From NCBI GenBank assembly GCA_964396055.1, contig CAYNDV010000143.1:1-11432 (forward strand): a stretch of 11,432 nucleotides of DNA, in the 5' to 3' direction. Position numbers and translations under genes: made by a program. Source of the stretch: CAYJPV01 sp964396055 (GTDB lineage: Bacteria > Acidobacteriota > Vicinamibacteria > Vicinamibacterales > JAKQTR01). Below, one piece after another: positions 6,646-11,432 of the stretch. Position 1 is the stretch's first letter. Each line of letters starts with the position of its first letter. The notes below the pieces were generated by a model. That model saw only the letters and a list, made by a program, of their open reading frames with translations. It was not told where the DNA came from and did no database searches.

Positions 6646-7955
6646 GGCCCGCTGCCCGGACCGGCCACGACCACCTGGATGTCGCCGACGTTCGTGCCGG
6701 TGGGCCCGGTCACCACGAGGTCGCCCAGCGGCGCGAAGAAGTGGTACACGTCATTGTCGGCCAGCATCGCGGAGGGCGACGGCAGCCCGGCAGCGGCCGC
6801 GCGGGCGACGGTCGTCGGATCCGCCACGGCGCCCGCCGCGTCGGTGGGGCCGTCGATGCCGTCGGTCCCCACGCTGGCCACGGCCACCGGCCGGGCGAAG
6901 CCGGCCAGATCGATGGCGGCCGCCAGCGCCAGTTCCTGGTTGCGACCGCCCAGACCACGCCCGTTGACCGTCACCGTGGTCTCGCCAGCCGACAGCAGGC
7001 AGACGCGCCCCGGCAGGGACACGAGCGTCGTCGCCACCCGCCGCGCCAGCGCGTGCCCGCACGCGCGTGCCTCACCCGTGACGGGATCCGGATGCACCAC
7101 GACCGTGCAGCCGCGGCGCCGTGCCTCGTCTGCCGCGCCGCGCAGCGCGTCCCGCTGGCTGGCGATCACGACCGTCGACGCGCGTGCGAACGCCGGGTCG
7201 TCCGGCTTGGGCGACTCCGGCGCCTCACCCCGCACGCCCCGCTCCAGCCACGCCACGACGGGTGCGGGAAACGCGGCGCGGCCGCCGAACCGGTCCAGCA
7301 CCGCGAGGGCGTCGCCGAACGTGGTCGGGTCCGCCACGGCCGGCCCCGATCCGATCACCGAGGGATCGTCGCCGACGACATCCGAGATGGCGAGGCAGAT
7401 CGTCGTCGCCGCGGTGGCGGCCGCCAGTCGGCCCCCCTTCACCTGAGACAGGTGCTTGCGGACGGCGTTGAGCGCATGAATGTCCGCGCCGGCCCGGAGC
7501 AGGCGGCTGGTTGTGGCCTGCTTGTCGGCGAGGGTGAGGCCGGGCGCAGGCGCGGCCAGCAGCGCGGACGCCCCGCCCGAGAGCAGCACGAGCAGCAGAT
7601 CGTGGGGGCCGCAGGTGCGGGCGCAGGCGAGAGCCGCCGCACCGCCAGCCACGCTGCCTGTCGTCGGCACGGGATGCCCGCCCACGACGCGGGTGACGCC
7701 GGCCGGCAGGGCGTCGCGATCGTTCGGCGCCACGCACACCGCCCGCCGCGGAGGCGTGGGCACGAGGGCGAGGGCTGCGGCCAGCATCGGACCCGCCGCC
7801 TTGCCCGCCGCGATGACCGACCACGCCGCCCCGGCGATGAGCTGCGGGGCGTGGACGGGCAGCGCGCGGCGCACCGACGCCGCAGCATCCACGGCGCCGA
7901 CGGCGGCGGCGGCAATCGCGAGGGCGTCAGCGCGGAGATGGTGCAGGGTGGTCAG
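6642..7955 (-). CDS. Glycerate 2-kinase (MOFRL/DUF4147 family), likely CTG start
   Basis: The frame encodes a clear GckA/TtuD-type glycerate kinase, which phosphorylates D-glycerate to 2-phosphoglycerate with ATP. Counting from CTG 7955, motifs are AAGKAA with Lys52, LSGGASALL (125-133), NAVRKHLSQVKGGRLA (163-178), SDVVGDDPSVIGSGP (191-205), GRGLGGRNQEL (332-342), GTDGIDGPTDAAGA (363-376) and TGPTGTNVGD near the end (416-425), the MOFRL signature. That gives 437 residues, as expected for the family. The start is unresolved: no in-frame ATG, GTG or TTG lies at the expected N-terminus. CTG 7955 overlaps the stop of the upstream gene (CTGA). GTG 8054 would add 33 poorly structured residues and overlap that gene by about 100 nt; GTG at codon 22 would remove the first helix. 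The stop overlaps the rnr start. Confidence 0.9.
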   Translation of the reverse strand: MTTLHHLRADALAIAAAAVGAVDAAASVRRALPVHAPQLIAGAAWSVIAAGKAAGPMLAAALALVPTPPRRAVCVAPNDRDALPAGVTRVVGGHPVPTTGSVAGGAAALACARTCGPHDLLLVLLSGGASALLAAPAPGLTLADKQATTSRLLRAGADIHALNAVRKHLSQVKGGRLAAATAATTICLAISDVVGDDPSVIGSGPAVADPTTFGDALAVLDRFGGRAAFPAPVVAWLERGVRGEAPESPKPDDPAFARASTVVIASQRDALRGAADEARRRGCTVVVHPDPVTGEARACGHALARRVATTLVSLPGRVCLLSAGETTVTVNGRGLGGRNQELALAAAIDLAGFARPVAVASVGTDGIDGPTDAAGAVADPTTVARAAAAGLPSPSAMLADNDVYHFFAPLGDLVVTGPTGTNVGDIQVVVAGPGSGP

Positions 7956-8245
7956 TGCCGTGTCGTCCCGTCGCGCTGCCAGGACACGCCCGTGACGCAG
8001 TCGAAGCTGGCCAGCAGGCGGCTGACGAGCTCGTCGACGTTCTGGCGCGCGCACAACGCGTCGAGCTGCGCCAGGATCCGATCGAGGGCTTCCTCAGCAC
8101 TGGCGACGGCGGACTCGGAGAAATACCCGCGCTGCAGGCGCAGGAACTCGAGATGCTTCAGGAACTCCTGCCGGTAGAAATTGGCTATCGGGCTGTCGGG
8201 GGGAAACTCGCATGCTGGTTGCGGTCGAGTCAGGGAACGCGCCAT
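7952..8245 (-). CDS. Small conserved-looking protein of unknown function
   Basis: I do not recognise this 97-residue protein. It begins MARSLTRPQPACEFPPDSPI and continues with predicted helices: ANFYRQEFLKHLEFLRLQRG, a segment EEALDRILAQLDALCARQN and DELVSRLLASFD. It has no membrane segment or signal peptide; two of its cysteines (Cys12 and one in LDALCARQN) have no metal-site spacing. It ends DGTTRH then TGA, whose TGA overlaps the likely CTG start of the kinase. AGGAG lies 3 nt before ATG 8245, and a good promoter lies 35 nt further upstream. Mixed amino-acid composition with ordered amphipathic helices argues that it is real rather than a shadow. It is the first gene of the kinase-rnr-selB unit. 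No function is proposed. Confidence 0.7.
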   Translation of the reverse strand: MARSLTRPQPACEFPPDSPIANFYRQEFLKHLEFLRLQRGYFSESAVASAEEALDRILAQLDALCARQNVDELVSRLLASFDCVTGVSWQRDGTTRH

Positions 8246-8279
8246 GAACTCCTCACGCAGGCGGATGCAAGACGGTTTC

Positions 8280-8309
8280 AGTGTAGTGAAAGCGCCGGCG
8301 GGGTGTCAA
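8280..8309 (-). promoter_or_regulatory. Promoter of the small gene-kinase-rnr-selB unit
   Basis: Minus-strand TTGACA (8304-8309), a perfect -35 box, is 18 bp from TACACT (8280-8285), which matches four of six -10 bases. It lies in the 74-bp gap after ftsX and would give a leader of about 27 nt before ATG 8245. It is the best two-box promoter in the window. Confidence 0.6.
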
Positions 8310-8317
8310 CGCGGCGC
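8292..8317 (-). terminator. Possible ftsX terminator hairpin
   Basis: Minus-strand GCGCCG (8317-8312) can pair with CGGCGC (8297-8292), followed by TTTC. The loop is 14 nt and contains the -35 box of the next promoter. The stem is short and the T-tract weak, so this is a tentative call. Confidence 0.3.
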
Positions 8318-8319
8318 CT

Positions 8320-9207
8320 TCAGCGCACATGCCGCGCGGCCACCAGTCCGCCGAGACAGCCGACGGCCATGCCGCCCAGCACCAGCGCCAGCCCCGCGCT
8401 CCACGGCAGCAGTTCGAGCAGGCCCGACTCGATCGCCGCGGGCCAGGCGACGGTCAGCCGCGCACGCAACACCGCGTGGCCGCCGTAGAGCGCCGCCGCC
8501 GCCACGGCGGCCCCCAGCCCGCCGTGCAGGAGCCCCTCGGCCACCAGCGGGCCGCGCAGCAGCGCCACCGGCGCCCCCATCAACTGCAGGATCTCCACTT
8601 CGTCGCGCCGGGCGAACAGGGACAGGCGGACCACCGTCGCGACCGTGAGCGCGGCGGCGAGCACGAGTACGCCGCCGAGCACCCAGCCCGCCCAGCCCAC
8701 CGCGGCAGCGATAGCCGACAACCGGGCCAGCCACTGGCGGTCGAAGCGGACGTCGGCCACGCCCGGCGACGCCGCCGCCCGGGCGGCCAGGGCCTCGACC
8801 TCGTCCGCCGAGGCGCGCGCGGGCTGCAGCCGCACGTCCACCGACGCCGGCAACGGGTTCTGTTCGAGGGCCGCAGCGCTGCCGGCCAGGTCCGGGAAGT
8901 CGCGGGTGAAGCGCCGGAGCGCGTCGGCCTTCGACACGTACTGCCGGTCGGCCACGAGGGGACTGTCGGCCAGCAGACGGTTGACGGCCACGCGCTGCTC
9001 GGGCGTGATGTCGTCGCGCAGGTACACGGTGAACTCCGCGGCCGCACTCCAGCGTGCCACGGCGCGGTGCAGGTTGAACGAGACCGCCAAAAACGCGCCG
9101 AGCACGAGCATCGCCACCGCGATGGTCAGCACCGACAGCGCCGTGCCGCCCCGCTGGCGCCACAGTCCCGTCAGTGCCTGCCGGACGCAGAACATCAGGG
9201 CGTGCAT
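8320..9207 (-). CDS. ftsX: Cell division protein FtsX (membrane subunit of FtsEX)
   Basis: The 295-residue protein has the FtsX topology. A cytoplasmic start (MHALMFCVRQALTGLWRQRG) leads into TM1 (about 22-44). A large periplasmic domain (about 45-163) contains FTVYLRDDITPEQ and the YVSKADALRRF segment. TM2 lies at about 165-192, a cytoplasmic loop carries RRDEVEILQLMGAP (200-213), which contacts FtsE, and TM3 (about 222-245) and TM4 (about 268-291) follow. With FtsE it forms a type VII ABC system that, instead of transporting, transmits ATP-driven movement to periplasmic murein hydrolases or their activators at the septum. The ATG lies 4 nt after the ftsE stop with GGGAG 8 nt before it, inside the ftsE end, so the pair is co-transcribed. 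No downstream peptidase or EnvC homolog, its usual companion, follows. Confidence 0.95.
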   Translation of the reverse strand: MHALMFCVRQALTGLWRQRGGTALSVLTIAVAMLVLGAFLAVSFNLHRAVARWSAAAEFTVYLRDDITPEQRVAVNRLLADSPLVADRQYVSKADALRRFTRDFPDLAGSAAALEQNPLPASVDVRLQPARASADEVEALAARAAASPGVADVRFDRQWLARLSAIAAAVGWAGWVLGGVLVLAAALTVATVVRLSLFARRDEVEILQLMGAPVALLRGPLVAEGLLHGGLGAAVAAAALYGGHAVLRARLTVAWPAAIESGLLELLPWSAGLALVLGGMAVGCLGGLVAARHVR

Positions 9208-9211
9208 CGTC

Positions 9212-9871
9212 TCAGCTCCCGTCGGCGAGGCGGCCGTGTTCGAGGGTGATGGTCCGGCGGCTCACGCGGCGGATGAGTTCGCGATCGTGCGTGGCCACGA
9301 CGACCGTCGTGCCCTGCGCATTGATGTCGCGGAAGAGGTTCATGATGTCGAGCGCGAGATCGGGGTCGAGGTTCCCGGTGGGTTCGTCGGCCAGCACCAG
9401 CACGGGTTCGCCCACCAGGGCCCGGGCGATGGCGACGCGTTGCTGCTCGCCGCCGGACAACTCCTCCGGATAAGCGTTCAGGCGGTGCTGCAGGCCCACC
9501 CACTTGAGCACCTGGTAGGTGCGCCGCTGCTGCGCCACGGTGGCTTCCCCCAGCGCATCCAGCATCACCGACACGTTCTCGTGGGCCGTGCGCGTGGGGA
9601 TCAGCTTGAAGTCCTGGAAGACGAACCCGATGGTGCGCCGGTACGCCTGCACCTCGCGCAGCGTGAGCGACGCCAGGTCGCGGCCGCCCACCGACACCGT
9701 GCCGGCCGTCGCCGTCTCCTGCCGCAGCAGCAATCGCAGCAGCGTGGACTTGCCGGCCCCGCTGGGTCCGGTGACGAAGACGAAGTCACCCCTGCCGATC
9801 GACAGGGTGAGGTCCCGCAGGGCATGGACGCCGCGGCCGTACGTCTTGGACACGTGAGCCAGATCGATCAC
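9212..9871 (-). CDS. ftsE: Cell division ATP-binding protein FtsE
   Basis: The 219-residue ABC ATPase has Walker A GPSGAGKST (35-43), Q-loop Gln86 in FVFQDFKL, signature LSGGEQ (138-143), Walker B VLVLADEP (157-164) and switch His195 in ATHD. The FQDFKLIPTRTAHENV segment is characteristic of FtsE, distinguishing it from LolD or MacB-type ATPases, and the adjacent ftsX settles the assignment. It binds ATP in the cytosol and drives FtsX at the division site. The start is GTG 9871-9869, with GGGA 8 nt upstream (CGGGACAACACC then GTG). It lies 48 nt after the gatB stop on the same strand and may share its transcript; only a weak TATGCT box is visible between them. Confidence 0.96.
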   Translation of the reverse strand: MIDLAHVSKTYGRGVHALRDLTLSIGRGDFVFVTGPSGAGKSTLLRLLLRQETATAGTVSVGGRDLASLTLREVQAYRRTIGFVFQDFKLIPTRTAHENVSVMLDALGEATVAQQRRTYQVLKWVGLQHRLNAYPEELSGGEQQRVAIARALVGEPVLVLADEPTGNLDPDLALDIMNLFRDINAQGTTVVVATHDRELIRRVSRRTITLEHGRLADGS

Positions 9872-9919
9872 GGTGTTGTCCCGAGCATACTGCAGATTGC
9901 GGGCAGCGGCGCGCGCCCG

Positions 9920-11362
9920 TCAGGACACCGCGTCCAGCCGCGACCGCACGAGGCGATCCGCCAGCGAGGGATTGGCCCGCCCGCCACTGGCCTTGATCAC
10001 CTGGCCCACCAGGAAGCCGAGGGCACCGCGCCGGCCCGCCCGGTACTGCGCCACCACGTCGGCGTGGGCGGCAAGCACGGCGTCCACCCACGCGTGCATC
10101 GCGGCGGGATCGGACACCTGCCGCACGCCCAGCACCTCCACGGCCACGTCGACCGGGTCGCCCGTGTCCCAGACGCGGCCGAACACCCGCTTGGCCGCCG
10201 TCGCCGAGATCGACCCGTCCTCGACGAGGGCGATCAGGCGGGCCAGCGGCCCGGCCGTCACCCGCACGTCGCCCGCGTCCAGGTCCTCGTCGTGCAACCG
10301 CTGCAGCACCTCGCCGGTCACCCACTGCGCCGCGGTCGCCGCCCGTGCGCCCTCCGCCACGATCGACTCGAAGTACCGTGTCAGCGCGGCCGACGCGGCC
10401 AGCGTGCGGGCGAGGCCGGTGCGCAGCCCGTGCGCCTCGGCGAGACGGAGACGACGGGCCTCTGGTGGCTCGGGAACACGCCCCCGGAGCCGGTCGATGC
10501 GCCCGGGCGTCATCGCCAGCGGCGGCAGATCGGGCTCCGGAAAGTACCGGTACTCGCCGCTGTCCTCCTTGACGCGCATCGGCACGGTGGCGCGCTGGCG
10601 TTCGTCGTAGAGCATCGTGGCGGTCTCGACAGCGCCGCCCGCCTCGAGCACGGCCCGCTGCCGCGCGATCTCGCCCGCGAGGGCCTCCCGCAGGAACCGG
10701 AAGGAGTTCAGGTTCTTGATCTCCGTCCGCGCCCCCAGGCCCGCCGCTCCCGCCCGCCGCAGGGACACGTTGGCGTCGCACCGGAGGTTGCCCTGCGCGA
10801 GTTGGCCGTCGGTGACGCCCGCTTCCACCAGGGCGGCACGCAGCTGCCGGAAACACTCGGCCGCATCGTCCGGCGTGCGCAGGTCCGGCGCGGTGACGAT
10901 TTCGACAAGCGGCACCCCGGCGCGGTTGTAGTCGATGCCGCTCACCCGCTCCGTGCCCGCGCTCCCGCCGTGCAGCGACTTCCCCGCATCTTCCTCGAGG
11001 TGCACCCGGATGATGCCCACCTCCAGGGTGTGCTCGCCGCCCTCCCACGCGAGTCGGCCGTCGGTGGCCAACGGCTGGTCGTACTGGGTGATCTGATACC
11101 CCTTCGGCAGATCCGGGTAGAAGTAGTTCTTCCGCGCGAACAGCGACAGCGGCCGGACGGTGCACCCCAGCGTCAGCGCGGCGACCACCGCCTGATCGAC
11201 CGCGCGGCCGTTCAGGACCGGCAACGCCCCCGGCAGTCCCAGGCAGGTGGGACACGTGCGGGTGTTCGGTTCGCCGCCGGATTCCGAGCGACAGCCGCAG
11301 AACAGCTTGGTCGCCGTCCGGAGCTGCGCATGAATCTCGAGGCCGATCACCGCTTCGTACAT
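9920..11362 (-). CDS. gatB: Aspartyl/glutamyl-tRNA(Asn/Gln) amidotransferase subunit B
   Basis: The complete 480-residue protein opens MYEAVIGLEIHAQL, the GatB signature. It has the zinc-site cysteines Cys22, Cys24, Cys37 and Cys40 (FCGCR and TCPTCLGLPGALPVLN). Further family blocks are KNYFYPDLPKGYQITQYDQP, IDYNRAGVPLVEIVT, NLRCDANVSL, TEIKNLNSFRFL and KEDSGEYRYFPEPDLPP. The C-terminal third is the helical domain plus YqeY-like tail (about 330-478) that grips tRNA, ending GQVIKASGGRANP. GatCAB amidates Glu-tRNA(Gln) and/or Asp-tRNA(Asn), so the organism likely lacks GlnRS and/or AsnRS function. gatC and gatA are not in the window. No Shine-Dalgarno precedes ATG 11362; a TATACT box lies only 10 nt upstream, suggesting a near-leaderless transcript. 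Confidence 0.97.
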   Translation of the reverse strand: MYEAVIGLEIHAQLRTATKLFCGCRSESGGEPNTRTCPTCLGLPGALPVLNGRAVDQAVVAALTLGCTVRPLSLFARKNYFYPDLPKGYQITQYDQPLATDGRLAWEGGEHTLEVGIIRVHLEEDAGKSLHGGSAGTERVSGIDYNRAGVPLVEIVTAPDLRTPDDAAECFRQLRAALVEAGVTDGQLAQGNLRCDANVSLRRAGAAGLGARTEIKNLNSFRFLREALAGEIARQRAVLEAGGAVETATMLYDERQRATVPMRVKEDSGEYRYFPEPDLPPLAMTPGRIDRLRGRVPEPPEARRLRLAEAHGLRTGLARTLAASAALTRYFESIVAEGARAATAAQWVTGEVLQRLHDEDLDAGDVRVTAGPLARLIALVEDGSISATAAKRVFGRVWDTGDPVDVAVEVLGVRQVSDPAAMHAWVDAVLAAHADVVAQYRAGRRGALGFLVGQVIKASGGRANPSLADRLVRSRLDAVS

Positions 11363-11372
11363 GGGCCAGACG

Positions 11373-11378
11373 AGTATA
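11373..11378 (-). promoter_or_regulatory. Candidate -10 box of gatB, near-leaderless
   Basis: Minus-strand TATACT matches five of six -10 bases. Ten nucleotides separate it from the gatB ATG, so transcription would start about four bases before the ATG. The -35 position (11396-11401) falls inside heptamer array D and reads GCCCCA, unlike a -35 box. Confidence 0.5.
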
Positions 11379-11380
11379 GC

Positions 11381-11432
11381 GTGGGGCGTGGGGCGTGGGG
11401 CGTGGGGCGTGGGGCGTGGGGCGTGGGGCGTG
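11381..11432. repeat. Heptamer tandem array D, GTGGGGC x7+, cut by window edge
   Basis: Seven perfect copies of GTGGGGC followed by GTG, where the window stops, so the true length is unknown. The plus strand carries a GGGG run in each unit, separated by CGT, a textbook G-quadruplex pattern. The array ends 3 bp from the gatB -10 box. Confidence 0.96.

Noticed and set aside
7956..8054. GTG 8054 as the glycerate kinase start
   Set aside because: It would overlap the upstream gene by about 100 nt and add an Arg-rich stretch with no family likeness; kept only as an alternative.

Overview
High-GC bacterial DNA (roughly 70% G+C by eye), almost entirely housekeeping genes, most of them on the minus strand. 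The window is cut inside groEL on the left and inside a heptamer repeat upstream of gatB on the right, and it carries a 100-base run of N (1734-1833). The gene set (TonB-family protein, TatA, FtsEX, RNase R, SelB) suggests a Gram-negative-type didermic bacterium. The very high G+C, glycine-rich TonB-family protein and short intergenic heptamer arrays remind me of Acidobacteriota (Vicinamibacteria-like) or a similar soil lineage. That placement is inference from style, not demonstrated.

Layout from left to right: the groEL 3' end (+) converges on a tonB-like gene (-), with a strong two-way hairpin terminator and two heptamer arrays between them. After the assembly gap comes the N-terminal part of an unidentified small protein (-), divergent from a very short tatA (+). 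TatA converges on selB (-) across a GC-rich hairpin. The long minus-strand block, in transcription order from the right, is gatB, ftsE, ftsX, then a promoter, then a small unknown gene, a glycerate 2-kinase gene, rnr and selB. The kinase-rnr junction overlaps as ATGA and the unknown-gene-kinase junction overlaps as CTGA, so these genes look translationally coupled.

The genes serve protein folding (GroEL), outer-membrane energy transduction (TonB), twin-arginine export (TatA), selenocysteine incorporation (SelB), RNA decay (RNase R), glycerate metabolism, septation (FtsEX) and amidated tRNA synthesis (GatB).

The most unusual signal is non-coding. Four separate tandem arrays in intergenic DNA all have a period of exactly 7 bp but different unit sequences: TAGAGGC x8, CTTCTTG x4, GRCAGRA x8, GTGGGGC x7+. 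They sit at a stop codon, beside a terminator, in the selB leader and against the gatB promoter. They may form one family of heptamer arrays with effects on transcription or translation.
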